This document shows, in pieces, positions 38,405 to 51,400 of a stretch of DNA of 64,000 nt. Source of the DNA: Dromiciops gliroides (lineage: Eukaryota > Chordata > Mammalia > Microbiotheria > Microbiotheriidae); contig NC_057866.1 in the NCBI RefSeq assembly GCF_019393635.1, positions 682,001-746,000 on the forward strand. The letters are read 5' to 3'. The number at the start of each line of letters is the position of its first letter. The first letter of the stretch is position 1. The notes under the pieces are model-generated. The model was given only the letters and a program-made list of their open reading frames with translations. It ran no database searches and was not told the DNA's origin. The position numbers were made by a program, and so were the translations under genes.

Positions 38405-40080
38405 CAAGGGATAAGCATTCATGTAATGCCTACTATGTGCCAACCACTGCGATACGCACTGGGATAACAAAGACAAAAGCCAGGCTGCCCTCAAGGAGCT
38501 CCCAGTCTAATGGGGAAGACGACATGCAACTACATACAAACAAGGAAGAGACTGGATAAATTGGGGGTGATCTCGGAAGGAAGGCCCTACGATTACTGAG
38601 GGTTGGGAAAGGCTTCTTACAGAAAATGGGAGTTGAACCTGAAGGAGCCAGGAGGCAGAGGAGGAGGAGGGAGAGAGTGGCAGATGTGGAAGACAAGTGG
38701 GGGAAATGCCCAGAATCCACAGCAGGCTCTTGCTCCAGGTAGAGCAAAGAAGCCAGTGTGACTGAATCCAGAGGAGGAAGAGATGAAGGGCTTTCAGAGC
38801 CAAATGGAGAAACTGAGATTTGATCCTGGGGGTTAAGGGGAGGGAGGCAGTGAGAGGGGAGAACTAGGATTTAGAAGGATCACATGGGCAATGGAAGGGA
38901 TAATGGGCTGCAGTAGGGAGAGACTTGAGTCAGGGAGAGCCACCAGCAGCTGTTGCCATAGTCCGGGGGTGAGGAGATGAGGACAGGCAAGAACCACTTC
39001 GATGGGGGTGGGGTGTAAAAGAGAGGAGTTGTGGACGATCCCTAGGTTGGCAGACTGGCAGGACAGGAGGTGCCCTCTCCGGTAGTGACAGGGGAGTCAG
39101 GAAGGAGGGTTTGGGGAGAAAGGGAATGACTTCAGTTTTGGACATATGGAGTTGAAGATATCTTTGAGACAGAGTTTGAAATACCCAATAGGCAGTTGGG
39201 GACGTGAGACTGGAGGTCAGCAGGAAGATTTGGGGCAGAAAAGGTAGATCTGGGAATCACCAGCATATGTCTGGTCATTGAATCTCCAAGGGAAGTGGTC
39301 TAGGGGGAGAAGAGCAAGACGGCCCAGGACTGTGTTGGAGTTGCCCATGGTTAGAGGGCAGGACACAGATGAATCAATATCTAGCAAAGGGGACAGAGGA
39401 GGAGTGGCCAGACAGGTAAGGCAGAGGACCAGGAGACAGCAGCATCCCTAGAGAGAAGAGAGGATCAAGGGAAAGCCAGACACTGCAGAGGGCTCCAAAG
39501 GGATGCCACAGAGAAGGCCGCTAGCTCAGCAGCTAAGAGCCAAGTGCTAACCTTGGGGAAAGGATTGCAGTGGAAGGAGATCAGAAGCCAGACCATGGGA
39601 GCTAAGAGAGAGAGAGAGAGGAGGAAGCAGAGACACCAAGCATAGCTGGCCTTGCAGGAGGTTGGCCATGAAGGGTAGAAGGAGGAGATGGGAGGGAATG
39701 GGGGAGATGCTTACATGTTGGTAGGCAGGGGAAGGAAATGAAGAGCAGGTGATGGTGTGGTGAGGGGGAATGACAGAGAGAGGCGGTGATCTGTGGGAGG
39801 AGGGATGGAAGGGGATGGCTCAAGCGGGCAGAAGGGTCAGCCTTGGTCCTCATGGGAGGTGGGGCAAAGGAGGAGAGAGTGGCCAAAGGCCCCTTAAGTG
39901 ATAGGAGATCTCAGCGAATGACCACATTGTGTTTGGTGGCATAGGGGGCAGGGGTCTCAGCTGAGAGGATGGGGGAGGAGGGACGAGAAGGTCCGGAACT
40001 GCAGCTGTGGAGGGTGGGAGAGTCCGTTGATTAGGGAGTTGCAGAAGCTTACCTGGCAGCAGTGAGGGCCCAGTTGAGGT
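38405..40080 (-). mobile_element. Long L2 LINE, antisense
   Basis: About 1.7 kb: the plus strand starts with the complement of the L2 3' end (CTACTATGTGCCAACCACTG, CAAGGAGCTCCCAGTCTAAT) and runs back into the RT region (TTTTGGACATATGGAGTTGA, AGACTGGAGGTCAGCAGG). It is the longest L2 here and fills much of the TMEM80-EPS8L2 gap. No open reading frame is left. Confidence 0.8.
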
Positions 40081-41499
40081 GTCTTCCCCATTTGACTGTA
40101 ACCTCCTTGAGTGCAGACTTTTTGTCTCTTTTTGCACTCCAACAGCAGGTATGGGGATGTGAGTCAGAGGGAGAGGTGACATGACCACAGATGTGGTCAG
40201 ATAAGGAAATTTCAGAGCTCAGGATTGAGGATGTAATCTCCCTGTGTGGAGCTGGGGTGGGGTGGAGGAAAAGGTCATGGAGAAGGAGATTGGGTGCTTG
40301 AGGAAGTATCTCTGAGGAAGTAGGTCTGCTGAATTACCTTAGTGAGAAGGCAGGAAGGAAACCTGTGATTTAGGTCCCAAGGTCACTCTGGGAAGGGTTC
40401 CCTGTATCACCTCTGCCCCTCAGGCCCTCCGCCTCTGCCTCTGTGTCTCTCTGGGAAGCCGCAGGGTCCCAGGAGTCCGCGTGGGAGAAGAGGGCCAGTC
40501 CTGGCACCGAATGAAGCCCTCAGGGCAAAGAGGGCATGGTCCTCCCAGGCCAGAGCACCAAGGAAGGTCTGGGTGCCTGGATCCCTGGCCCCCGTCTCTT
40601 TGCCCCAGGGCTCTCCTGCCTTTTCTCTGCCTTCCCTTCCACCCAGAGCTGGGAATGTGAGTGAAAAAAGAGCCAGATGGGGAGTCTGAAGATCATGGCT
40701 GAAATCCCGGCTCAGCTACTGGAGTGCATAAGGAGTACAGTGGATAGAGTGCTGGCCTTGGAGTCAAGAAGACCCGAGTTCAAATATGGCCTCAGACACA
40801 TTCTAGCTGTGTGATCCCGAGCAAGTCACTCCATCTCTGGCTGCCTCAGTTTCCTCACCTGCCCAACCTCCACTTTAGCCTAGGAAAATGTGGGCCTCCC
40901 CAAGGGATGCTGGGCTGAGCGCCCATCAGACCTGTAGGGTCAGGGAGGGAAGCAGGACAGCTGCGGGGCTTCTAGAAGCCCTCGATGAAGCGGGGCACTT
41001 CGGAGCTTCTAGAAGTCCTCTTTCTACAGGACATGGGAGCGAGTGCGCAGAGTGTGGCCATGAGCCCTCCACCCTGCCTCACCCAGTGAGGAGGTCACTC
41101 TGTCGTCAGTCCTCATTGATTAAGTGCCTACTGTGCGCCCATGGGCCCTGCGCTGAGTGCCAGCCCCACACAAAGGCCTCCTTGTGCCTCCCCAGCAGAT
41201 GGGCACCTGCCAGGCAGGGGCACCTGGGAGCTAGGGCTTAGCTCCGCCCCGCAGCAGGCTGCAGAAGGTGGCCTGGGGCACAGAGGACTAACGGGGCCCA
41301 GGGGCTTCCTCTCTCTCCCTCCTCCGCCTCTCTCCTCTTCCCATTGTTCTTCCTTTTTCCTCCTTCTCCTTCCTTCCCTCCCTGGCTGCCCCTCCCTGCT
41401 CCCTCCCCAGCTGGCTGGGCCCGGCTTTCCGGTTACACTGTAACCTGTTGCTCTGGTTCTTGTCCCACCTCAACTTGCCCCGCCCCTCCCTCCCTTGTG
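40081..41499. other. Intergenic DNA upstream of EPS8L2
   Basis: A MIR-type SINE (40733-40865) and two TTCTAGAA sites (40970, 41007) lie here. The right end, 41.2-41.5 kb, is GC- and pyrimidine-rich and may be an EPS8L2 promoter. Confidence 0.45.
40733..40865 (+). mobile_element. MAR1/MIR-type SINE
   Basis: AGTACAGTGGATAGAGTGCTGG head, GAGTTCAAATATGGCCTCAG and CTGCCTCAGTTTCCTCACC. Confidence 0.75.
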
Positions 41500-41708
41500 C
41501 CTCCCTCCCTCCCCGCTCCTTGGACCAGACGAGCAGCCGCCGGCACAGCCCTCTGCCTGGTGCCTCCTGCCGTGCCCCCCACCAGCCCGGTGGCCCCTTT
41601 GTGCATGCCCCTGCGGGGAAGGGGGCTACCAGAGGGAGAGCCACCCAGGACCAAAGCCCAAGAGGTCAGGGAATGAGGAGGCAGTGAGCAGAGCCAGCAG
41701 GCACCCAG
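41500..41708 (+). other. EPS8L2: Candidate non-coding first exon of EPS8L2
   Basis: A GC-rich segment ends at GCACCCAG followed by GTGAGG, a strong donor. The upstream 41.4-41.5 kb is pyrimidine-rich with a CCGCCCC box. The coding exon at 45430 begins with an acceptor, so an upstream exon is required; this is the best candidate seen but is not proven. Confidence 0.35.
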
Positions 41709-43049
41709 GTGAGGCCGAGGCCCTGTCTCGTCTCCTTAGGTGGGCCGGACTTGGGGGAGGGGGCCCGAGGAGGTGGGGGAGAGTGTACTCAGACCCCGCT
41801 TCCCTTTCCTGCCCAGAAATGCCCCCTCTGATCCTTAGGGCCCCCGGCCCTTGTCCAATCAATATCTCTCGAGGGTCATCTAGGTTGGGTATTTACCTAT
41901 GTCCCAGGTCTGGGCTCTGAGTTGAACCACGATGCCCTAGTTCAACTGAATGTCCACCCAGGACTCTGCCAAGGGCTGCTCCGATAGCCGGGGCTGCCAA
42001 GAAGGGACGCTGTGGAGGCCGCACCCCAGGGGCTGGGGCCTCCTTGAGCTAGAGGGGGGTTCCAAGGACCTTTCTCCCTTGGCTCTGTGACTCGGTTTCC
42101 CCATATGGGGTCCTGGCATTGAGGATAAGACTGGTGGCTGAGAGGGGAGGGCAGGGGCCTGGGTGGAGGGATTATTGTGCTTCCAGGCTGGGAAGGTGAT
42201 GGGCACTTGAATCTTCGATTCTGCCCGGGGCTGCCACACGTGCTTCTGCCCAGCTGGGTGTGACTACAGAGGGGGTCCAGGGGCCCTTGGCCACTTGGGT
42301 TATTTTTAGGTTGGTTCCCTACCCCACCCACCCAGCCCTTGGGCCCAGCTCCCAGCCCTGAGGCTCTGGGCCTAGAGGGGAACCCAAACATCTCCCTGCG
42401 TCACAAAGACAAGAGGGGGCGGGGCAAGGCAGGTTGGGGGACAGGATGGAGAACCTCATCTTTCTGGGTACAAAGGGTGTCCTGAGCCCCGTGATGTCAC
42501 ATTTTCCATGTCAGTGTAGCTACCCACCCCCAAAACCAGTGGGGGGTCTCCCAGAGCTGGTGGGGGTGGAGACCGACAACGTGTGCACCCCACAAGGCCT
42601 CACCCAAGCTGATGAACTGCCCTTTGACCCACTAGCCGTGAGAACAGTGACTGACTTGTTGGATTCCACCCGGGATCCCTGGGAGGGCCTCTGACCCGGC
42701 AGGTGGGGGGCAAAGGGAGAGTCACAGTTAGGGTTCAAGGTCAGTTTCCGGCCCAGCTTGTCAGGGTCAGGGCCCAGAGAGGGAATCTCTCCCTGGGCAG
42801 CGCAGACTCGCTCCTCAGGAAGGCTCTAGTCCCCTGATGGGGCTCAGTTTCTTCCCGAATAGCCAGGGCCTGGTCCAGTGTTGGGGGAAGGGGGTCGCTG
42901 GGGGTGGCTGCTCCTTCCCACAAAGGGAAACCAAAGCACGCAGCAGACTGGTAGATTGGCGTTGCTGACTTGTGTTTAAGGAGTGTCCGAATCTCCGTGT
43001 GAGCCCACTGGGGTTTGCTGGCAGAGACACGGGAGGGCTTGGCCATTTC

Positions 43050-43180
43050 CTTCTCCAGCTGATTTTACAGATGAGGAAAAGGAGGCACACAGGCTTCGGT
43101 GACTTGCCTGGGGCCACCCCGCTAGGAAGTATCTGAGGCTGGATGCCAACTCAGGGAGATGAGGTCTTCATGACTCCAGG
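43050..43180 (-). mobile_element. MIR, antisense
   Basis: TTTTACAGATGAGGAAAAGGAGG, GGTGACTTGCCTGGGG and GTATCTGAGGCTGGATGCC. Confidence 0.65.
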
Positions 43181-44499
43181 CCCCGCTGCACCCCCTGGCT
43201 GCACCTGCCCCATCCCACGGGGGAGGCCCCTTTCTTCCCTCCCGCCCCCCATTCCCCACCACAAGCAGCTCCTATGAGGACAGGTGGGCCCACAAGCAGA
43301 GGCAAGGGTGGCCAGGGCCGTCTGTTTGGCTGGTCCTTGTCTGTGGGGACAGAGCCTAAGTAGAGAAGGCACTGAAGGGTGAAGGGCCGAGAAGAAGCCA
43401 GGGAGCTGAGTCTGGCCCGCTTTCTGGCTCTGAATGTGACTACAGCCACTCCCCTTGCCCCTGTGCCAGGCTGCCCAAGGGCAGCTCAGCCCAGACAGGC
43501 CCCCTAAGCAGGGTCCAGCCCTCTGCCCTCTCCCCTCCTCCCAAAGAAGACGTGCTCCTGGTCCGGGCCTGCCTCCTGTGCCCCTCCCAGAGGCCCCACA
43601 CTACAGCGGGAGCCCTGATCACTGAGCCAACCTGCCTCAGCTGCCCCAGCCCTCCCCCAAGGTCACCAGGCATCGGCAGCTGAGCTGGAGTTTGAACTTG
43701 GAGCTGGTGGTTGGCATTCCTCTGGCCTGTTTTGCTGCCTCTCCCAGCCCAGGGGCCCTTCCTACCCAGGTGGGGCAGGTTCTGGGTACTGCCCTGTCCC
43801 CTCCCTCCCTCCCTCCCTGAGGTTTGTCATTCAGACCTGGGGCTTCCCCCTCACCCCTGCCCTCAGCTGCCCTCCATGGCTCCTTGGAACATGCCTCACC
43901 AAGGCATCCTGCTCTCCTCCTTCCCCAGGACTTCAGGAAGTCCAAGCCAGCAGCTTCCCCTCCAGCCCCCAGGAAGTTCTTTCCTCCCCAGACTCCCACC
44001 CATGCAACCAGAGGGTGCTTGGTGAAGGGGAGCCACCTCTTCTCCTCCCCACCCAGCCTGACCTCCCAGAATTCCTTCCTGATGTGGTCATGAGCCAGGG
44101 GTCTTCTTCATTCCCCAGGTGGGGAAGCTGAGGCACAGACAGCGGGGACCCTCAGAGGAGGGGCTCCCAGCTCTCCCCTCTTTGCGGGGGAGCCTTGTGT
44201 GGTGAGGGGAGGCAGGGCTCCGAATCTCCAGCCCCCTCCCATTTCTTTCAGAGGTGGCCCTTCTAAGGTATGGCCAGCCAGCTGTAACTGGCCCAGACCC
44301 GAGAGGTCAGGGCTGACACTACCTCCCAAACTCTCTAGTCGCCATCCCACTCCCCGGAAATCAAGGCACGGAGAAGCTGGCTGCTTTCTTGGGGTGAGCG
44401 CAGGCCCATCTGTCCCCACTCCTGCTGCCCCCTCCATCCCCCTCACTTTGTCTTCTTTGAGTCGGACTCTTAGAATTTCTCAATTCGGGCTTTTCATCA

Positions 44500-44720
44500 G
44501 CTCTGCCTCTTCCTTTAAACTGTGTGACCTTGGATAAGTCACTTAAGGTCCCTGGACCTTGGCTGGACTCACGCCTCCGAGCAAGCTTCCCACAGGGAAG
44601 GGGAGGCCCTGGGGTCCTTAGCAGCCAGGATAAAGGACCGCAGGATCCTGCCAGCTGCCCTACCTCAATTTCCTCATCTGTAAAACAAAGCTGTTTGACC
44701 TGATGGCACCTAGGGCTGTA
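44500..44720 (+). mobile_element. MIR fragment, interrupted
   Basis: TGTGTGACCTTGGATAAGTCACTTAAGG followed after 130 bp by CAATTTCCTCATCTGTAAAAC. Confidence 0.55.
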
Positions 44721-45450
44721 CCCTGCTCCCTGTCTGTCTCTATTCTGACCCTCAGGGCCTGAGGCAGAGGCTGGGGAGGCTCTGACTGGGGTCTCCGGCC
44801 CCTCCCAGGAGGGTACCCTTAGCTAGGGCCCAGGTTCTTCCTGGCCTCTGTCCCTGGAGAATGTCTGGAATGTGGGTGGGCCCACAATGTTTGCTTTACG
44901 GATTCCTGACAAGGCCACATACATGTGTGCAAAAGAATATGGGTCTGTGCCCCCTGACAGGGAGCTCCCCACACTTGGCAGCGGGAGCACCCCGGTAAGG
45001 GTCAGCATGCCCAGGGATAGATGCAGCAGTGTCCCCTCTGTCAGGCTCAGCCACTGAGAGGGGCCTTTGCCCTCTGGAGAATCCCTTCCTTAGCACTGGG
45101 CCTGGCAAACAGAAGACCTTGGGTCAATGTTTCCTGACCTTAGGGATGAGCTGCAACCACTCAGCTGGCGAAGATGGCAGTCTGAGAACCCAGGGGGAAG
45201 GGCTGGGTTTAACAACCGGCTCTCTAGGAAACAGTGTACACCTGACACACTTGTTTGGCGTTTCCTGTTTCTTCAGTTTAGACGGTCTGAAAACAACCAA
45301 GCCCTGGTCCGTGCGTAGGCTTGTGATGCGAACATTTAACAATCAGCTCTGCACACTAGCAGGGCACGACAACCAAAAGGTTCCTCGTGAAGCCTCAGTG
45401 GGTGACAGAGGCATTTTGCTCTCTCCTAGCTGGACAGCTCCTAGGTGACA

Positions 45451-45494
45451 ATGAGCCAGTTGGGATCCCTGAGCAGTGGGACCAGATCGCCCAA
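45451..45494 (+). CDS. EPS8L2: EPS8L2 coding exon 1
   Basis: The start codon at 45451 gives [14 protein letters not shown]; human also begins MSQ. A CTCTCCTAG acceptor just upstream suggests the exon begins at 45430 with 21 nt of 5' UTR, so one or more non-coding exons should lie further upstream. Donor GTGAGT, phase 2. Confidence 0.85.
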
Positions 45495-48400
45495 GTGAGT
45501 CAGGCCCTCCTGGGGGAGGCATCTGTCTGGGGATCCACATGCCAGGGGGTGGGTCCAACCCCCCATCTCTCCTGGATCGGTGCCTCGGGCAGAGCCTGGG
45601 GGGAGGGGGGAGGGGAGAGGGCAGGAGCACCAGAGATGGGAAGAGTCTGCTCCCTGGCCCACTCCCAGCATCCTTTCCTCCCTTCAGTGGCAGCATGGGG
45701 CGGTCGGAGGGGCTAGGCAAGATGAGTGCCAAGGACCTGTATGGTGAGTGCCCCGTGGGCTGAGTACAATGGTGTGGGAGGGAGCGGGTGGGGGGAGGCC
45801 CCTGGGGGTGAGCCTGGAGGTGAGAAAGCTCCTGAGGCCCCTGAGGGAAGGAGCCACGCCTGGCTTTCGGAACTCAGGTGAGAGCATCTGGACACTTCCA
45901 TCTCAGTCTGTGACTGGGAAACAGTGCAGGGCAAGGAAAAGAGGGCTCCATCCAGAGTTCAAGGCCCTGGGTTCAAATGCTGCTTCGGCCCCAGACTACC
46001 TGCGTGACCTTAGACAAGACACCTTCTGTCTGGGCCTCAGTTTCCTCCTGCATAAAATGAGGGCTTGGACCCATTGGAGGAGAGAGGGAGGACCTACTGT
46101 GTGCCAAGCTCTGTGCAAGGCCTTCAAGGACTCCCAGTCTGGTAAGGTGGAAGGGAGCTGCTAGTGAGGGAGACAGGCTATAGAGAGGGTACCTGAGAGC
46201 CAGTGAGGAAAGGTGCCACACTGAGGAGGACAGGGAAAAGGTGCCACTTTAGCTGCGACCTGAAGGGAGCCTTAAATGCCAGAGCAGCCCCCTGGCCCCC
46301 CACGGGGCTGGGCCTGCTCTGTCAGGGCCTCCCCTTCCCCCCACCAGGGGCTTGGGCCTGCTCTGTCAGGGCCTCCCCTGCCACCCTGGGGCACTGGGTC
46401 TGTTCTCTGTGGGGGTTTCCAGACTCACCATACCTGTGTGTCCTGGCCAGGTAAGGGGAGCCGCCTTTACTTATTCATGGGATGCTAACATTTATTCCCT
46501 GGGGGCTGCTCCTTCTTCCAGAATGGGTTGCAACCAGATCCCTGAGCGTCTGTTCTGTTCTGCCTTGAGGGGGGCAGGGAAGGGAGGCCTGGTGCCGCCT
46601 TCTGTAGGATTCTGGCTGGGAAAGATGGGCAGGCCTGTGCTCTTATGGGGCAGGAGACCAGACACATAGCTACCTGCCCATCCGAAGGGCCCCAAATCAA
46701 GAAGAGCCAGAGGTCAAGGCAGGCCTTGAAGAAGGCATCGAAGGGCAGGCCCAGGCTGGGGAGGGGATGGTTGGCACAGCCTCGTGGTTCTTGGCCAAGA
46801 AATGGGGGAGGGGGAAGGGGGAATTCTGGGTTCTGGATATAATTATGGGACATATGCAAATAATATGAAAAGAGAGTCCCCCCTCCCCGTTCCCCAATGG
46901 GAGGGAGCTGGGATGGGGAGAGCAGCAGCAGGGCCCTCCCCAGGGTCCCCACACTAACTGAAAGGAAGAAAGCTGGCTCCATCAATCCCATCTGCCAGAG
47001 GAGCTGAGCTGACCACCTGGCTCACAGTCCAGATGCAGACCTCCAGCTGGTGGGGGGTGGGGGGCTGGTGCAAGCCCTGTCTGGGCTCTCTAGCGCCAGC
47101 CCTCCCCTACTCCCTGGGGGCCCTCCATACCCTCCCCTGGGGCAGGTGACCCATCCTGGCCTAACATTCCTTGCTGCCACAAAGTCTTTCCTGGTGTGTA
47201 ACCGACCACTCCCACCAAGGCCATAATGCCACTTGACTCAGCCCTGACCCAGCTTTCCCAGGCTGACTGGGCCCCTCCCTCCAGCCCCAGCCCCCGCCCT
47301 CCCCTCCTGCGCCCCTGCTCTTCCCCCCACCTTGGAGGAACCCCCCGGCCCTTGAACTCCCCTTTCCTGCTGCCCACCTCGGTGCCTGGGCCTGATTGGG
47401 AGAGGTCACGTTCCCTCTCTTCCTTGGGTTTCAGAGCAGAGGAAGAAATACTCTAACTCCAACGTCATCATGCACGAGACATCCCAGTACCATGTCCAGG
47501 TGAGGGGTGCGTCCAGGCCTGGGGCCAAAGCTTGGGGGCATCGACCCTGAGGACTCCCCTTCCTAAGCCCCCCCCCCCCCCAGCCAGAGCACAGAAGAAT
47601 CTCATTTTACAGAAGATGAAGACAAGGCACAGAGAGAAGGCCTTGGCCCCTTGGCCCAAGGTCGAGGGGGGAGCAGAGTTCAGTTCTCCTGACCCCAACC
47701 CCCCCCCCCCCCCACCCGGGACTGGGAGCAATCCAGAGCACTTGGATTTGTCTCTATCCCCAGCACCGGGGAAGAGGGTGGTAGACAGATGTTTGGTGAA
47801 CTCTCACGGTGCCTGGCTCCACGCTGGGTGTCACCAGGCTTTGGGGAGCTCACCAGGAGAGTTGGGGTACAGGCAGCTGGGAGGCCTTAGTTACAAAGGA
47901 GAAGTGACCGAGCCCCAGGTCCAAGGCTGAGGTCAGGCCCAGTTAGGAGGGTGAATCACGGGGAGATTCGGAGACAAGGAAGTCTGCTCCAGGGGAAAGC
48001 ACCTGGAAGGCCAAGGCCAAGGCCGCCCGCTAGCCTGCTGTTTCATGACTGGGTTCAGGAACCAGGAACAGAGAGCCCAGGGACCCAAGCGAGTGGTCAC
48101 GGAAGGCAGTTAACCAGTAACTCGGGGGAGCTTCAAGCACAAGGCCGACTCTGGGAGCTGGGGCTCTGAGAAGAGCCAACTTCCTGGTTGGGAGCTCAGC
48201 TTCCCTCTATGTCTGTGGGGCTCGGGGTCCTTAGCCTGTCCTCGGTGGTGGCCCCACCTTCCCCCACGAGTCTACCTGTGCTTCAGGCTTGTGGGAGGGC
48301 ATGGGGAGCAAGGGCCGGCCCAAGCCTGGAGGCACCTCTGGAGGAAGGGTCAGGCCCCATGAGCACAGGTGAGAGGAGCCCCAGGTAGCCTGAGGGGCGG

Positions 48401-51400
48401 AGGGGGGATCTGCTGGTCAATGGGCACCCTTGCTCTGTGGGCCTGGCTGGTCAGAGTCACTACCAAGGGCTTTTCTGCTGAGACTCTGGGGTTCCTTAGA
48501 GCTGGGCTGGGTGGGCCTCAGGGTCACAGTGGGGGGAGGAAGGAGTGTGGTCAGCAGGGAGTGGGACAAGACAGACAAGTCCCTCTGGGTGGGCAAGACC
48601 AGGGTTTCTGGTCCCCTAGCTCCTTTGAGATGGAGCCAGGACTGTGGAGGCCCCCAGCAGATGAGCTCTGGAAAGGCTAGTCAGTGCCTATGGGTGGGAA
48701 CATCACCTGCAGCCAGAATGAAGGAGAGAAGGGAGGAAAGAGCCCCAGGCTCTGGGTTCCTGGTGCCCAATGGCTCCCCTCTCCTGCTTGGGTGGGGTGG
48801 GGCACACACATCCCCTAGACTCTGGGCACCTGCCCCCTGCACCAGGAGCCTGTGGGCAGCGCAGCCTGTCTGGGGCAGGGATAGGACCAGGGATGGGGCT
48901 GCTCTTAGACCCTCACTGGGGCCTGTCACCCCCCAGCTGTCCGGACGACAGGCTGCAGAAGGATCAGCCTCTCAGCCCAAAGCTGGGCTCCCCAATACGG
49001 GAGGGAAGCCCCTTCACAATTGGCCTTCCCTTGCTCTTCCTCCTCTTTGTTCCTAAGGGGGATCCCCTGTAGACCCCACGGTGCTGTTGCCGAGGCAGGG
49101 CCTGGCTCCTCACAGCAGGGGTCTCACTCCTCCCCTCCCCCCCCCCCCCCAGCACTTGGCCACATTCATGATGGACAAGAGTGAGGCTGTTGTCACTATG
49201 GATGACGCCATCCGCAAGCTGGTCCAGCTGAGCTCTAAGGAGAAGATTTGGACCCAAGAAATGCTGCTCCAAGTCAACGACTCATCCCTGAAGCTACTGG
49301 ACTGTGAGTCCCAGGTGAGGCCTGAGAGGGACTGTGGGAGGACCCTGGACAGGGCCCCGGGATGGCTCCACTAGCTGAGGCCCAGGCCGAGCCAGAGGCC
49401 GGCAGCAAGGGAGGGATTTGGGACTGAGCCAGACAGGGCCTGGGATTGCTGGAGTGGGCACAGGTGTGAGGGGGCTTGCGTGGGCCCCTCATATACATAT
49501 AGCCTTCACCTCATTTGCATACTGCTCACCTGGGCAAGCAGGCTCCTGGGATGAATGAAGGCATCGGCCCAGTCCTTCTTTGGGGGAAGGAGGGTCTAGG
49601 CCTGAGGGGGGTGAGGGGCGCTTGGACCTGAGCCCTGGGTGTAGGGGGGGACAGAGCTCTGGGGGGAAGGGGCTTAAAAAGGAGTAACAGAGGCCTAGGA
49701 AGGGGGGTGGGGCCTGGGCCTAAGCTTGGGGGAGGGGACCCAGGGAGGGGATGGTGGGGCTGGGCCTGAAACTGGGGGCCCTGTCTCCTCCTTCCCCCCC
49801 CCAGGAGGAGTTGGAGCACTTCCCACTGACCACTGTGCAGCACTGCCAGACGGTGCTGAACCAGCTGCGCTACCCCTCTGTGCTGCTGCTCGTGTGTCAG
49901 GATTCAGAGCAGCACAAACCTGATGTGCATTTCTTTTACTGCGATGAGGTGGAGGTGAGCCCGTCCTGCACAGCACTCACACCCTCTGTCCCCGGTGGAT
50001 GGGGGCACACACCTTGGGCACACTTCCACTACAGCCACCGTTCGATCCACAGTGATTCTATGCCTAGCATTGTGCTGGGTGCCAGAGATCCAAGCGCAAA
50101 TCAAAACCCGTCAAAGGCCACTAGCGTTCAGTCAGGTGCAACTAGCTTGTGATCTGTGGAGAGAGAGAGGGTTGGGCCTGGAGTCAGGAAGACCTGAGTT
50201 CAAATCCAGTCTTAGATACTTCCTAGCTGTGTGATCCCAGGCACGGCCTGGCACCTCCGTCTGCCTCAGTTCCCTCATCTGTAAAATGAAGGTGATAGCA
50301 GCACCGTCCTCCCAGAGCCATTGTGAGGACCAGATGAGACAACATTGTAAGGTCCCATCCAGTTGGCTGCGGTGGTGACTTGGAGATGGTCCCAGAAGGC
50401 CAATCTGCCTGTGGGGAGGGGACGGGAGAGCTTTGAAAGCCAAGCAGGATTTCAGGTGTGACGCTCGGGGCTGGGAACCCCTGAGTTTACTGAGCAGGGA
50501 GGTGGCATGTGTGTGGGGCCGACCAGATAGGTGATGGGTCTGCACCCCGGTACTCAGTACAGATCAGGGTGATTGTGAGGGAGGAGGGTGGGGGTCACTC
50601 GGGACAGGAAAGGGGGGGAGACTGGAAGAGGGGAGGAAAGATAAGAAGTTCTCTTCTAAATCTGCCCTGGAGCAGAGGGTGGATGGTCGGAGGGGGGCCA
50701 TGGATCTGGGGCTGAGAATCCTCTTGATGGGCTGTCTGTCATTCAGAACCAGAATTTGTGCTCTAGGCTTCCAGGCCCCAAAGACACGCTCCAGCCGCCA
50801 CACATACATACTTACATGTACAACATGCACATGTATTCACACACGTTCTCATGCATACATGCATATTCACACACACATTAGCACATGCACATCTTTATCT
50901 TCACACATTCTTCCTTACACACTCACACACACACATCCTCTCACATAAGGGCACACTGTGCCCCCTGCCCTGAGCATGGGTCCCTGCTGTTCCCTCCACC
51001 CCAGGCAGAGCTAGTGCATGAAGACATCGAGAGTGCCCTGGCAGACAGCAGGTTGGGGAAGAAGCTGCGGCCACAGACACTCAAGTGAGGAGGAGTCTGG
51101 GAGGCAGAAGAGGGACGGTTCTGACCACGCCCAGGGGAGGGGGGAAGAAGGAGGGTTCAGAGGGCATCAGCCCTCATGGAAGAGCAGGAGTCTCTGGCCC
51201 CCCAGCTGTCCCCAATGGTCCCCCCCCCCCCGGCCACTACCACTGCCCTTCCCATTCCTGACCTACATGGCTGTCCCCCAGGGGCCACCAGGAAAAGATC
51301 CGGCAGCGCCAGTCTATTCTTCCACCGCCCCAGGGTCCTGCCCCCATCCCTTTCCACCCAGATGCTGGTGGCCCCCCTCACAGCTCCAAGAATCGTGTGG

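Larger units (their letters stand above)
41709..45429. other. EPS8L2: Presumed 5' intron or upstream region of EPS8L2
   Basis: GC-rich sequence with two MIR remnants (43050, 44500). No coding exon could be supported. If the 41.5-41.7 kb exon is real this is its first intron. Confidence 0.45.
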
